Shown one piece after another: positions 25,693 through 34,415 of a DNA stretch of 64,000 nt. The notes under the pieces are model-generated. The model did not search any database. It saw nothing but the letters and a program-made list of their open reading frames with translations, and was not told the origin of the DNA. The stretch is from positions 21,209-85,208 of the forward strand of contig NZ_JBFWFX010000010.1 in assembly GCF_050286925.1 (NCBI RefSeq), given 5' to 3'. This stretch comes from Caloranaerobacter sp050286925. Its GTDB lineage: Bacteria > Bacillota > Clostridia > Tissierellales > Thermohalobacteraceae. Both the position numbers and the translations under genes were made by a program. The stretch's first letter is position 1, and every line of letters starts with the position of its first letter.

Positions 25693-25960
25693 GGGTACAG
25701 CAGACTGTGTGAAAATAAATGTATAATTCTTTATTATCTTTTCTAAAATCAGCTATTGTCTTAAAATCAGGTTTTAGATTATTTAAATCCTTTGGATTAT
25801 ATCCTGGTCTACCTGTTTTAGCTGGGGTAGCTTTTACAAAACCTAGCTCTTTCATGTCCAGTTTGTCTACATAGGCATCTATTACTCTTACTAGATTATC
25901 TTTTGCTATTGAATAACTATATTTCTTTGGTTAGCGGGTTTTCACACAGTCTGCCGTCCC
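25693..25960 (-). mobile_element. MITE-like deletion derivative of an IS1182/IS5-type element
   Basis: Terminal inverted repeats GCAGACTGTGTGAAAA (25700-25715) and its exact complement (25939-25954) bound about 255 bases, with weaker matching outside them (GGGTACA; CGTCCC). Inside, the minus strand reads LVRVIDAYVDKLDMKELGF, then AKTGRPGYNPKDL, then NLKPDFKTIADFRKDN. These are conserved N-terminal pieces of IS1182-type transposases, with the part between NPKDL and KPDFKTIADFRKDN deleted and the whole catalytic domain gone. Both ends survive, so an active relative could mobilise it. Confidence 0.8.
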
Positions 25961-25998
25961 TATATGTTATACATTTTAAATTTATAATTATCACGGAT

Positions 25999-27246
25999 TC
26001 AGGAATTTTTATTTTCCCATTTTTTAAATATGATTGAAGCATTATGTCCACCAAATCCAAATGAATTTGATAAAACATAACGAAGGTTTACATTTCGTCC
26101 ATTATTTGCTACATAGTCAAGATCACATTCTTTGTCTTTGACTTTATATCCAATAGTAGCATGAATATAGTTATCTTCTAAGGATTTTAGACATGCTATA
26201 GCTTCTACTGCTCCTGCTGCTCCTAATAAATGTCCAATCATAGATTTTGTTGAGCTGATAGGAATTTTATAAGCATAATCTTTGAATACTGTTTTGATGG
26301 CTTTTGTTTCTAATTTGTCATTATAGGGGGTTGAAGTTCCATGGGCATTGATATAAGATATGTCTTTAGGGCTGATATTTGCATCTTTTATTGCCAATTT
26401 CATTGCTCTTGCTTTACCTTCACCATCAGGAGTGGGAGTAGTTAGATGATAAGCGTCACATGTAAAGCCATATCCAACTACTTCACCATATATTTTGGCA
26501 TTTCTTTTTAGTGCATGTTCAAGTTCTTCTAATATTAAAATTCCAGCACCTTCTCCCATAACAAAACCATCTCTTTCATTATCAAAAGGTATAGAAGCAC
26601 GTTTAGGATTATTTTTTAAAGATAAAGCATTAAGATTAGTAAAACCAGCTAACATAAGAGGTGTTATACAAGCTTCGCTAGCTCCAGAAATAACAATATC
26701 TGCATAACCGTATTGAATAGCTCTAAAAGCTTCACCGATTGCATTAGTTCCTGCAGCACAGGCAGTTACAATTGTATTTGATATTCCTTTTGCATTAAAA
26801 TTTATTGCAATATTTCCTGTTAAGATATTTGGTAAAGATTTAGGAATCAATAGGGGAGAAACCATATTCATTCCACCATTTAATAATTTTGCAGTTTCTT
26901 CTACAATTGTAATGATGCCGCCTACTCCATTTCCAATAGATACACCTAATCTTTCATTGTCAAAATTTGCTTTATCCAATTCTGCATCATAGTAAGCTTC
27001 AATTGCTGCAACTATTCCTAGCTGAGAAAAACGATCTAATCTATTTACCTGCTTTTTGCTAAAGAAATTGTGTGGGTCAAAATCTTTTACTTCTGCAGCT
27101 ATTTTTACCTTGGACTTCTCTATATTAAAAGATTTAATATAATCAATACCGCATAATCCATTCTTAGCGTTATTCCAAAATTCATTTACAGAGTTTCCTA
27201 TGGGTGTAACAGCTCCAAGACCAGTAACTACAACTCTTCTTTTCAT
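25999..27246 (-). CDS. fabF: Beta-ketoacyl-ACP synthase II (FabF-like), likely dedicated to pimelate synthesis
   Basis: 415 residues with the complete catalytic triad of a condensing enzyme: Cys163 (TACAAGTNAIGEAF), His302 (INAHGTSTPYND) and His339 (KSMIGHLLGAAGA). It extends acyl-ACP with malonyl-ACP. ATG 27246 follows GGAGGTATTT; open frame upstream of it is not used. It lies with its own acyl carrier protein gene and opposite bioF-bioH-bioC across a BirA-like operator, and no other fab gene is near. The best inference is a role in making the pimeloyl chain for biotin rather than general fatty acids. Confidence 0.9.
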   Translation of the reverse strand: MKRRVVVTGLGAVTPIGNSVNEFWNNAKNGLCGIDYIKSFNIEKSKVKIAAEVKDFDPHNFFSKKQVNRLDRFSQLGIVAAIEAYYDAELDKANFDNERLGVSIGNGVGGIITIVEETAKLLNGGMNMVSPLLIPKSLPNILTGNIAINFNAKGISNTIVTACAAGTNAIGEAFRAIQYGYADIVISGASEACITPLMLAGFTNLNALSLKNNPKRASIPFDNERDGFVMGEGAGILILEELEHALKRNAKIYGEVVGYGFTCDAYHLTTPTPDGEGKARAMKLAIKDANISPKDISYINAHGTSTPYNDKLETKAIKTVFKDYAYKIPISSTKSMIGHLLGAAGAVEAIACLKSLEDNYIHATIGYKVKDKECDLDYVANNGRNVNLRYVLSNSFGFGGHNASIIFKKWENKNS

Positions 27247-27283
27247 AAATACCTCCATAAAAATTGAAATGGTATCAAATTGT

Positions 27284-27517
27284 TTACAAATTGAGTTTGC
27301 TTTCGATATTTTTAACAATATCTTCAACTGTTTTAAATTCTGCAACTTCCTCATTTTCAATATTAATTTTAAATTTGTTTTCTAAAGCAATGATAATTTG
27401 AGACATATCTAAAGAATCAGCATCTAATTCGTCATATAAATGACTTTTTAGTAAAATCTCATCTTCAGAAATTCCCATTACATCAATAATTACACTTTTT
27501 ACACTTTCAAATACCAT
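27284..27517 (-). CDS. Acyl carrier protein, likely partner of the biotin-linked FabF
   Basis: 77 residues. DELDADSLDMSQ places the phosphopantetheine-bearing serine at residue 35; the rest is an acidic four-helix ACP. ATG 27517 follows GGAGGTAATAAA. It precedes the fabF-like gene on the same strand (37-base gap) and is driven from the divergent control region at 27559-27632. The context suggests it carries malonyl-ester to pimeloyl-ester intermediates methylated by BioC. It may be a second ACP besides the housekeeping one. Confidence 0.9.
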   Translation of the reverse strand: MVFESVKSVIIDVMGISEDEILLKSHLYDELDADSLDMSQIIIALENKFKINIENEEVAEFKTVEDIVKNIESKLNL

Positions 27518-27558
27518 TTTATTACCTCCATTTTTTAATAATAAAGAATACAATTTAT

Positions 27559-27586
27559 ATTATATATTTTTTTTAAAAAATGTAAA
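27559..27586 (-). promoter_or_regulatory. Promoter of the acp-fabF unit
   Basis: On the minus strand TTTACA (27586-27581) and TATAAT (27564-27559) are separated by 16 bases. The -35 lies inside the left half of the BirA-like operator. Confidence 0.6.
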
Positions 27587-27610
27587 CCATTTTTAAAAAC
27601 AAGTTGACAA
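27580..27610. promoter_or_regulatory. Candidate BirA operator between acp-fabF and bioFHC
   Basis: TGTAAAC (27581-27587) and GTTGACA (27603-27609) form an inverted repeat with a 15-base gap, close to the known Firmicute BirA pattern TGTWAAC-N14/16-GTTWACA. It overlaps the -35 boxes of both divergent promoters. Binding of biotinyl-AMP-charged BirA would shut both directions. Confidence 0.65.
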
Positions 27611-27632
27611 TAATGCGATATTAATGTATTTT
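27604..27632 (+). promoter_or_regulatory. Promoter of bioF-bioH-bioC
   Basis: TTGACA (27604-27609) is followed 17 bases later by TATTTT (27627-27632). It overlaps the right half of the BirA-like site. The leader then contains a dispersed repeat copy. Confidence 0.55.
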
Positions 27633-27658
27633 TATAGTGATATGTTTTTAATATTTTG

Positions 27659-27778
27659 AACAAAATTTTCGATTTAAATAAATTAAGGAAGATTTTGCCC
27701 ATATCCATAAACGGAAATTATATTTGAATTTATCCACAATTTAAAGTAGTTTAATAATTTCCCATGGATTATAAAAAA
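27659..27778 (+). repeat. Dispersed structured repeat, short copy 5
   Basis: The same short form as at 16767: both ends and the outer stem are kept and the two internal hairpins are lost. An exact DnaA-box TTATCCACA lies at 27730-27738. It occupies the leader of bioF and ends at the ribosome site (AAGAGGA), supplying a spurious in-frame ATG (27764). Confidence 0.87.
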
Positions 27779-27790
27779 AGAGGAATGATT

Positions 27791-28963
27791 ATGGAAAATA
27801 TTTTTAATATGTTATCTTATTTGAAGGAGAAAGGGTTATATCGAGGAGATTTTAAATATTTAAGTTCAGAGCAGGCTCCTAGGGTTAAGATTAATAACAA
27901 AGAAATTATTTTATTAGGTTCAAATAATTACTTAGGACTTTGTAATGATATTCGCTTGAAAGAAGTTGTTATCGATGCAGTAAATAAATATGGATTTGGT
28001 TCAGGAGGCTCAAGATTAACCACTGGGTCTTATGATTTACACAGAAAGTTAGAAGAAAAAATTGCTCATTTTAAAGGTACAGAGGCTAGTTTGGTTTTTA
28101 ATACTGGCTATATGGCAAATGTAGGGATAATTTCATCTCTTTGTGACAGAAAATGGGTTGTTTTTTCAGATAGAAGCAACCATGCCAGTATTATTGATGG
28201 CTGTTTATTAAGTGGTGCAAAACTTGTTAGATATAAACATTGCGATATGGACGACCTTGAGCGTAAAATACGAAAAAATAAAGGTAAATATAATTTAATT
28301 GTAACTGATGGGGTATTTAGTATGGACGGGGATGTAGCACCGTTACCTGATATTATAAAATTAGCAAAAAAGTATGAAATAATTACAATGGTTGATGATG
28401 CTCATGGAGTTGGCGTTCTAGGAGAAAATGGTTCAGGTACCGTGTCATATTTTAAAGTTAATGACCAGATAGATATACAAATGGGAACATTAAGCAAAGC
28501 CGTGGGTTCTATTGGAGGATATGTGGCTGGAAAGAAATATTTTATTGATTATTTTAGAAATTTTGCTAGAAGCTTTATTTTTTCAACGGCATTACCTCCT
28601 TCGGCTATTGCGGCATCTATTAAAGCTATTGAAATCATTGAAAAAGACAAAACTAGAAGAAAGTATCTTTTAGAAATGGCTAGCTGGTTTAAAAATAAAC
28701 TTATTGAAGCAGGATTTCAAGTTACAAATACTATTACACCTATCATACCAGTGATTGTGGGAGATGCGAAAAATACAGTAAAGCTTAGTGAAAGTTTATT
28801 AGAGGAAGGAATTTATATACCAGCTATAAGACCTCCTACGGTGCCGAAGGGAACTAGTAGGTTAAGAATTTCATTGATGGCTACTCATACCTATGATGAC
28901 TTAAAATATGTAATAGATGTAATTAAGTTTCATGGAAAAAGATTAGGGATTATTGAAGGATGA
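27791..28963 (+). CDS. bioF: 8-amino-7-oxononanoate synthase (BioF)
   Basis: 390 residues of the PLP alpha-oxoamine synthase family: GSNNYLGLCND near residue 43, GFGSGGSRLTTGSYDLH near residue 68, VDDAHGVGVLG near residue 201 and the PLP lysine at residue 236 in GTLSKAVGSIGGYV. It condenses pimeloyl-ACP (or -CoA) with alanine. Close paralogues (Kbl, ALAS) share these motifs, but bioH and bioC follow directly. ATG 27791 is chosen from AGAGGA spacing; ATGs at 27764 and 27785 lie at or before the ribosome site. Its stop is 5 bases before the ATG of the next gene. Confidence 0.9.
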   Translation: MENIFNMLSYLKEKGLYRGDFKYLSSEQAPRVKINNKEIILLGSNNYLGLCNDIRLKEVVIDAVNKYGFGSGGSRLTTGSYDLHRKLEEKIAHFKGTEASLVFNTGYMANVGIISSLCDRKWVVFSDRSNHASIIDGCLLSGAKLVRYKHCDMDDLERKIRKNKGKYNLIVTDGVFSMDGDVAPLPDIIKLAKKYEIITMVDDAHGVGVLGENGSGTVSYFKVNDQIDIQMGTLSKAVGSIGGYVAGKKYFIDYFRNFARSFIFSTALPPSAIAASIKAIEIIEKDKTRRKYLLEMASWFKNKLIEAGFQVTNTITPIIPVIVGDAKNTVKLSESLLEEGIYIPAIRPPTVPKGTSRLRISLMATHTYDDLKYVIDVIKFHGKRLGIIEG

Positions 28964-28967
28964 TTTT

Positions 28968-29714
28968 ATGAGAGAATATTTAATAATATTATCAGGCTGG
29001 GCAGTTCATAGGTTTGTTTGGGTACCTATTTGTAATTTATTAAAAGAAGATTATGAAGTAATTATTATAGATTGGAATGATGTTGAATTATTAGATGAAT
29101 TTAAACAGAAAGTTATTACTGTCCTAAAAGGAAGGAATATCTGTAAGTTTTCAATTATAGGATGGTCTTTAGGTTCTTTGGTAGCAATAGAAGTAGCAAC
29201 TAGTTATTCTTTTCAAATTGATAATATGATTCTTATTAGTGGTACGAGTAAATTTGTACGGGATCAAACAGATAATTACAATATTGGATGGCACAAAAAA
29301 ATTCTTGATAGAATGATTTATATGCTAAAAGAGTATCCTGAAGAAACTTTAAGAAGATTTTATAAAAACCTTTTTAGCAAAGAAGAAGTAAAAAATGGTT
29401 ATTATGATTGTTTTATCGAAAAATTAGCTCTTTTTAATAAAAAGGGTTCAATAGAGTCTTTAGCTTTAGGCTTAGAATATTTAAGGCTCAAAGATTTAAG
29501 AAACCAAATTAGTGGTCTAAATGTGCCAGTATTATTAATACATGGTGAAGAGGATTTAATTTGTCCTATTGAGGCTTCTGAATATATAAAGATTAATTTA
29601 AAAAAATCTAGATTAGTGCCATTCATTAAAACAGGGCATATGCCATTTTATACAAAACCAAATCAATGTTATGAAATTATTAAAAATTATATGTTAGGTG
29701 GAGAGGGAAGATAA
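28968..29714 (+). CDS. Alpha/beta hydrolase, probable pimeloyl-ACP methyl ester esterase (BioH-type)
   Basis: 248 residues. Nucleophile elbow GWSLGS (Ser67), acid HGEEDLICP (Asp196) and histidine KTGHMPF (His224) form the catalytic triad of an alpha/beta hydrolase. Lying between bioF and bioC, it should remove the methyl group that BioC adds, ending chain elongation at pimeloyl-ACP. The sequence start (LIILSGWAVHRFVW) resembles BioH-type enzymes rather than lipases. ATG 28968 follows GAAGGA, which lies in the end of bioF. The exact subtype (BioH, BioG or BioV) is not settled. Confidence 0.8.
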   Translation: MREYLIILSGWAVHRFVWVPICNLLKEDYEVIIIDWNDVELLDEFKQKVITVLKGRNICKFSIIGWSLGSLVAIEVATSYSFQIDNMILISGTSKFVRDQTDNYNIGWHKKILDRMIYMLKEYPEETLRRFYKNLFSKEEVKNGYYDCFIEKLALFNKKGSIESLALGLEYLRLKDLRNQISGLNVPVLLIHGEEDLICPIEASEYIKINLKKSRLVPFIKTGHMPFYTKPNQCYEIIKNYMLGGEGR

Positions 29715-29715
29715 G

Positions 29716-30531
29716 ATGATTGATAAAGAAAAACTAAGAAGAAGATTCAGTAGAAATGTTAAGAATTATGATAAATATGCTAATATACAAAAAAAGATGG
29801 GGGATACTCTTGTTAATCATATTAAAAATGATAGTTTACATATAAAAAGTATATTAGAAATTGGATGTGGAACAGGATATGTTACTAAAAGGTTAATAAA
29901 TGATTTTCCGAATGCACAAATTACTGCAGTAGATATTGCACCAGGGATGATTGAGCATGTGAAATCTAATATCCAATATGACCATGTAAATTTTATTTGT
30001 GGAGATATTGAAGAAATGGATTTAAAGGGTAAGTATGATTTAATTATATCGAATGCAACTTTTCAATGGTTTAATTATTTAGAAAAGACAACTAATAAAT
30101 TGATTGGGTTACTTAATACAAATGGTATTTTGTGTTTTTCAATCTTTGGCAAAGATACATTTAAAGAGCTACGTGAAGCTTTTCATAAAGCTAAGAATGC
30201 ACTTGAAATAAGTGAGCCAGTTTCACCTAGTCAACCTTTTTATTCCCTAAAAGAGCTATATGATATATGCAATAATATAATAACTAGAAATAATCTGGAT
30301 GATATAAAGATTGATTTCTTAGAATCTTATGAGTATGAATATTTTAATTGTTGTACAGACTTTTTGTATTCAATAAAAAAAATTGGTGCTAATAATAGTC
30401 AAAGTGGAAGAAACATAACTACTCCTGATTTTATAGAAAAAGTTATTGATATTTATGACAAAGATTATCAGAAAGATGGTAAAGTTGTAGCAACTTATCA
30501 TATATTATATGTTTATATAAAACTTATATAG
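29716..30531 (+). CDS. bioC: Malonyl-ACP O-methyltransferase BioC
   Basis: 271 residues. The N-terminus KLRRRFSRNVKNYDKYANIQ is the typical BioC start; the SAM-binding motif ILEIGCGTGYVTKRL is at 46-60; NATFQWF near residue 117 is the BioC-type motif IV region. It methylates the free carboxyl of malonyl-ACP so that the fatty acid enzymes accept it. It is the last gene of bioF-bioH-bioC. ATG 29716 is preferred, with GTG 29698 as an alternative; both fit GGAGAGGG. bioA, bioD and bioB are not in the window. Confidence 0.9.
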   Translation: MIDKEKLRRRFSRNVKNYDKYANIQKKMGDTLVNHIKNDSLHIKSILEIGCGTGYVTKRLINDFPNAQITAVDIAPGMIEHVKSNIQYDHVNFICGDIEEMDLKGKYDLIISNATFQWFNYLEKTTNKLIGLLNTNGILCFSIFGKDTFKELREAFHKAKNALEISEPVSPSQPFYSLKELYDICNNIITRNNLDDIKIDFLESYEYEYFNCCTDFLYSIKKIGANNSQSGRNITTPDFIEKVIDIYDKDYQKDGKVVATYHILYVYIKLI

Positions 30532-30563
30532 GGCTAAATAACAAATGTTTGGTAAAAATAATA

Positions 30564-30602
30564 AAGGGCAGAGGTTTCATTTTAAATCTCTGCCTTTTTT
30601 AT
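30564..30602 (+). terminator. Terminator of bioFHC, overlapping the 3' end of dsdA
   Basis: GGGCAGAG-GTTT and ATCTCTGCC form a stem followed by seven T residues. The right part codes the last residues of dsdA on the other strand, so the two convergent genes share this DNA. Confidence 0.85.
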
Positions 30603-31935
30603 AATATTCATTCATAACCTCCTTAGGTACCAGACTTCCTCCAGTAGCCCATGCAATATGAGTTGCATTTGACATCTTACCATACAATCCATTTTTCTTT
30701 AGAAATTCTTCCAAAGAGCTGCTTTTGAGTAAATCAATTACACCTGGTATTCCAGCCAAAGCTGAAGGTTCTAAGTATATATTTTCATTGTCTGCTAAGG
30801 TACTGAGAAGCCTATAAAGCTTATCATCTTCAACAGTATATATACCACTAATTAAGTTTCTTAATGTTTTTCCAACAAAGCCAGAAGGTCTTCCAACTGC
30901 AAGACCGTCAGCTTCAGTTATATTGTCAATTCCAAAGTCTTGAACAGATATTTCATTATGCTTATCAGTTAATAAACCCAAAAGCATACATGGAGAATGA
31001 GTTGGTTCAGCAAAGAAGCAATGGACATTATCTTTAAATAACAGCTTAAGTCCAAAGGCAATTCCACCAGGCCCTCCACCAACACCACAGGGTAAATATA
31101 CGAATAAAGGATGCTTACTATCTACAATTATATTCATTTCTTCAAGCTGTTTCTTTAGTCTTATTGCTGCAACGCTATAGCCGAGGAAAAGGTCTTTAGA
31201 ATTTTCATCATCTATAAAATAACTCATAGGATTTGAATTAGATAATTTTCTGCCTTCTTCTACAGCCTTACTGTAATCTGATTCATATTCTATAACTTTT
31301 ACTCCTTTACTCCTCAACAAGTCCTTTTTCCACTTTTTGGCGTCGGCAGACATGTGAACAACTACCTTAAAACCTAATTTTGCACTCATAATACCAATAC
31401 TAAGCCCTAAATTTCCAGTAGAACCAACCTGTATAGTATATTGATTAAAAAATTCTCTAAATTTATCACTATCCATAATTGAATAATCATCATCTAAGCT
31501 TAACATATTATGCTTTATTACTAATTCTTCTGCATACTTTAGTACTTCATAAATCCCACCTCTTGCTTTAATAGAGCCTGCTATAGCAAGATGAGAGTCG
31601 CATTTTAATAGCATACGTCCGGGAATTTTTACTTCAAACATTTTTTCCAAGACTTCTTGCATTTTAGGAATTCTAACTAATGGAGATTCTATTATTCCAT
31701 TTAAATCCTTCGTTTCAGGAAAAAGCTTGGATATGAGTGGAGCAAAACGGTTTAATCTTTCTTCGGCATCCTTAACATCCTTTTCATTTAATGAGATATT
31801 TTTAATTGCTATATCGAATTTTTCATATTTTGGATTTATCCAGAACACTTCTTTAGTATAAATTATGTCATTCAGCAGCGGAAATTCCTGTATCCATTCT
31901 TTTGTACTTTTTCCAGCTATCAACTTATCTTCCAT
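30577..31935 (-). CDS. dsdA: D-serine ammonia-lyase
   Basis: 452 residues, the normal DsdA length. The PLP lysine is in AGSIKARGGIYEVL near residue 116, the phosphate loop is CGVGGGPGGIAFGL near residue 285, and GSTGNLGLSIGIMSAKLGF lies near residue 170. It splits D-serine to pyruvate and ammonia. ATG 31935 follows AAGAGGTG; an upstream ATG at 31944 is less well placed. It is convergent with bioC and has no regulator gene (dsdC) beside it. Confidence 0.93.
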   Translation of the reverse strand: MEDKLIAGKSTKEWIQEFPLLNDIIYTKEVFWINPKYEKFDIAIKNISLNEKDVKDAEERLNRFAPLISKLFPETKDLNGIIESPLVRIPKMQEVLEKMFEVKIPGRMLLKCDSHLAIAGSIKARGGIYEVLKYAEELVIKHNMLSLDDDYSIMDSDKFREFFNQYTIQVGSTGNLGLSIGIMSAKLGFKVVVHMSADAKKWKKDLLRSKGVKVIEYESDYSKAVEEGRKLSNSNPMSYFIDDENSKDLFLGYSVAAIRLKKQLEEMNIIVDSKHPLFVYLPCGVGGGPGGIAFGLKLLFKDNVHCFFAEPTHSPCMLLGLLTDKHNEISVQDFGIDNITEADGLAVGRPSGFVGKTLRNLISGIYTVEDDKLYRLLSTLADNENIYLEPSALAGIPGVIDLLKSSSLEEFLKKNGLYGKMSNATHIAWATGGSLVPKEVMNEYYKKGRDLK

Positions 31936-32410
31936 AGTAAGCACCTCTTTTCTTTTTGTTTTTCATAAGCTGTTAGCAAAATATCTAATATAATTAGAAA
32001 AGTATTGTCTTTAAAGATTTTTATCTGGCATCGGTGAATTCCTTCTAAGAATGAATGTTTTTTTTGAAAAATTATACATTTTAATAGTTTTTCATTACTT
32101 ACTTTCTATGTGTGTTCAGGGCTAGAGATATGCCTTACATATTCATAGTTTTGTCTTATATAATTATTGAAACGCTAAGATAAATGAAATTGTTATCTTT
32201 GATTAATTTTTTATATCTCTTAAGCAATTTTTTACTTATAAAGCTATCTAATGATTTGTTAACAGGATTTTTTATATTGATTCTTTTTCACATTTTGTAA
32301 CTTCCTGCAAATATATTTACGAACTAGATATTATTAAGTTTTAAAAACAGTACATTTTTTTGTAATACTTATATGTAATATTGTTTATTTATGTTAAATA
32401 ATCATAATTA
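31936..32410. other. AT-rich intergenic region upstream of dsdA
   Basis: About 470 bases with many stop codons in all frames and no recognisable gene, RNA or repeat. It should contain the dsdA promoter on the minus strand; I could not choose a -35/-10 pair with confidence. Confidence 0.6.
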
Positions 32411-32442
32411 AAGCACCTAGATTAAATTAATCTAGGTGCTTA
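32411..32442 (-). terminator. Terminator of the TM1266-hydG operon
   Basis: AAGCACCTAGATTAA/TTAATCTAGGTGCTT is a 15-base perfect palindrome directly after the hydG stop, with TTAATTATG on the minus-strand side. Confidence 0.8.
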
Positions 32443-32445
32443 AGA

Positions 32446-33864
32446 TTAGAATCTAAGGTCTCTTTCACCATTTTCTATTCTTTCTAAATACTTAATTGTG
32501 GCTTTTCTTGCAGATTCCTTAGGTATTTGTTTTAAAGCTTCTTCTATAGTTTTTCTTCCAAGTTCTTTTAATTCTTCATCAGCATAATCTAGTAAGAATT
32601 CTTTAAAAGTTAATAATGCATTAGGTAGACATACATTATGAATTTGTCCAGATTTAGCTAGTGCCATGAATCTTTCGCCAGTTCTTCCTTCTCTGTAGCA
32701 AGCTGTACAGTAGCTTGGTATATAACCAGATTTGCATAAGCTTTTTAAAATTTCTATTGGAGAACGATGATCTTCTACTTCAAATTGAGGTTTCTCATCA
32801 TCGTGATGTTTGTGCATATATTCTTCAACGTAACCTCCTACACCTGTGCATGAACCTGCACTAATTTGTGATATACCAAGAGATATAACTTCATCTCTAT
32901 ACTTTGGTGCTTCTCTAGTTGAAAGTATCATTCCAGTATAAGGTACAGCTAATCTGATAATTGCAACAATCTTTTTGAAATCATCATCTGAAACAAGATA
33001 TGGGTAGTTATTGATATCAACACCTTCTGCAGGTCTTAATCTTGGAACAGATATTGTATGAGGACCTACCCCATAAACGCTATCAAGATGTTCAGCATGC
33101 ATTAGTAGTGCGATTGTTTCGTATTTATAATCATAAAGTCCATAAAGAACACCTAAGCCTACATCATCAATTCCTGCTTGAAAAGCTCTGTCCATAGCTG
33201 TTGTGTGCCAGTTATAATCATGTTTAGGTCCTTTTGGATGAACTTTTTCATATGTTGGTTTATGATATGTTTCCTGGAATAAGATGTATGTTCCTATTTC
33301 AGCTTCTTTTAATCTCTTATAATTTTCTACAGTTGTAGCTGCTATATTAACATTAATTCTTCTAATACTTCCATTATCAAATTTTATTGAATAAATAGTT
33401 TTTATACAATCGATTATATAATCTAAAGTACAATTTACAGGGTCTTCACCTGCCTCTAAAGCTAGTCTCTTATGTCCTAAAGACTCTAGAACTTTAACTT
33501 CTTCTTCAAGTTCTTTCATAGTTAGCTTCTTTCTTTTAAAGTTTTTATTTGAATGTTTATATCCGCAATATTCACAGTTATTAACGCAATAATTGCTTAC
33601 ATATAAAGGTGCAAAAAGAACTATTCTTTTACCATATATTGTTTCTTTAATATGTCTTGCTGTCTTGAACATTTCTTCTAGTATATCTTCATCTTCTATA
33701 TTAAGTAATACAGCTGCTTCTCTATGAGTTAATCCTTTACATTCTTTTGCTTTTTCTAGAATGCTTCTAACATACTCTTTATCTTGTGCTTTTTTCTTAC
33801 CGTATTCTATAGATTCAATAATTTCAGAATGAATTATAAAATCTTCGGCTCTATATTCTTTCAT
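32446..33864 (-). CDS. hydG: [FeFe]-hydrogenase H-cluster radical SAM maturase HydG
   Basis: 472 residues. The radical-SAM cluster motif is C93-X3-C97-X2-C100 (NYCVNNCEYCGYKHSNKNF). The C-terminal CTAC...NVC (CX2CX22C) binds the second, dangler-iron cluster and separates HydG from ThiH. It cleaves tyrosine into p-cresol and the CO/CN ligands of the hydrogenase H-cluster. ATG 33864 follows TAGGGGGTC. A TM1266-type regulator gene lies 56 bases upstream on the same strand. HydE, HydF and the hydrogenase itself are not in this window. Confidence 0.95.
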   Translation of the reverse strand: MKEYRAEDFIIHSEIIESIEYGKKKAQDKEYVRSILEKAKECKGLTHREAAVLLNIEDEDILEEMFKTARHIKETIYGKRIVLFAPLYVSNYCVNNCEYCGYKHSNKNFKRKKLTMKELEEEVKVLESLGHKRLALEAGEDPVNCTLDYIIDCIKTIYSIKFDNGSIRRINVNIAATTVENYKRLKEAEIGTYILFQETYHKPTYEKVHPKGPKHDYNWHTTAMDRAFQAGIDDVGLGVLYGLYDYKYETIALLMHAEHLDSVYGVGPHTISVPRLRPAEGVDINNYPYLVSDDDFKKIVAIIRLAVPYTGMILSTREAPKYRDEVISLGISQISAGSCTGVGGYVEEYMHKHHDDEKPQFEVEDHRSPIEILKSLCKSGYIPSYCTACYREGRTGERFMALAKSGQIHNVCLPNALLTFKEFLLDYADEELKELGRKTIEEALKQIPKESARKATIKYLERIENGERDLRF

Positions 33865-33920
33865 TTTAAGACCCCCTATAGATTAATTAGATTTAAGAGA
33901 AACTATTTAGAAATATTAAG

Positions 33921-34175
33921 TTACATTATTTTAACTTTTGTTAATGCTGATTTAACATTTACGCCTTTTACTTTTCCGAGTTTTCCTGTCATAGCACTTA
34001 TTTCATCAGAAGTTCCATCAACTATCAGAGAAATCACAGAAATATTTTTTTCTCTATACGGTACTCCCATTCTTCCAATAATAATGTTTGCATAGTCGTG
34101 GAGTATTGAGTTTACTTTATCTGCATTTTCTATATTTTCTATAACAATACCTACAACGCCTATTCTATTTTTCAT
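33921..34175 (-). CDS. TM1266-family iron-only hydrogenase system regulator
   Basis: 84 residues with a ferredoxin-like (ACT/NikR-C-like) fold: MKNRIGVVGIVIEN, IIIGRMGVPYREKNISVISLIV and MTGKLGKVKGVNVKSALT. Proteins of this family are found next to hydEFG genes and are thought to be regulators, though the mechanism is not known. ATG 34175 follows AAGGAGGTG. An intrinsic terminator ends only a few bases before this ribosome site, so reading of this gene and hydG must depend on antitermination in the leader. Confidence 0.88.
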   Translation of the reverse strand: MKNRIGVVGIVIENIENADKVNSILHDYANIIIGRMGVPYREKNISVISLIVDGTSDEISAMTGKLGKVKGVNVKSALTKVKIM

Positions 34176-34409
34176 AGTACACCTCCTTACAAAAAAACCT
34201 CCCGTAAAATACGGAAGGTTTTTACATACACTAGTCAAAAGCCTATTTCTACCATTTACTATACTAAAAATCAACACCATGTAAAGCAACATATAGGCAC
34301 TATGAAAATCGTGTTATGACTCCTTCCCCTTTTACTCGGAAAATCCTCGTAATTAGGTTGGATTTTTAATTATCCACTATGACGGAAAACCATCATAGCA
34401 GAATTATTT
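34176..34409 (-). promoter_or_regulatory. Structured leader with intrinsic terminator before TM1266-hydG (candidate riboswitch/attenuator)
   Basis: The leader is about 230 nt. On the minus strand it starts with hairpin CTATGATGG-TTTT-CCGTCATAG, then AAATCC/GGATTT, then a purine-rich AAAAGGGGAAGGAGTCA, nested pairs AGTCA/TGACT and GCCTAT/ATAGGC, and ends with the terminator AACCTTCCGT/ACGGGAGGTT plus T7 (34224-34191) three bases before the ribosome site. GGAAGG in the middle is complementary to CCTTCC of the terminator, which would give a competing antiterminator. I do not recognise a known riboswitch class, and the T-box sequence TGGNACCGCG is absent. Confidence 0.65.
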
Positions 34410-34415
34410 GTTACT

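Noticed and set aside
34201..34330. Purine riboswitch on the plus strand (TTTCTACC word)
   Set aside because: Only this word fits; the other core elements and a downstream plus-strand gene are missing.
34176..34409. T-box leader for hydG
   Set aside because: The antiterminator sequence TGGNACCGCG and the Stem I signatures are absent, and the leader is short.
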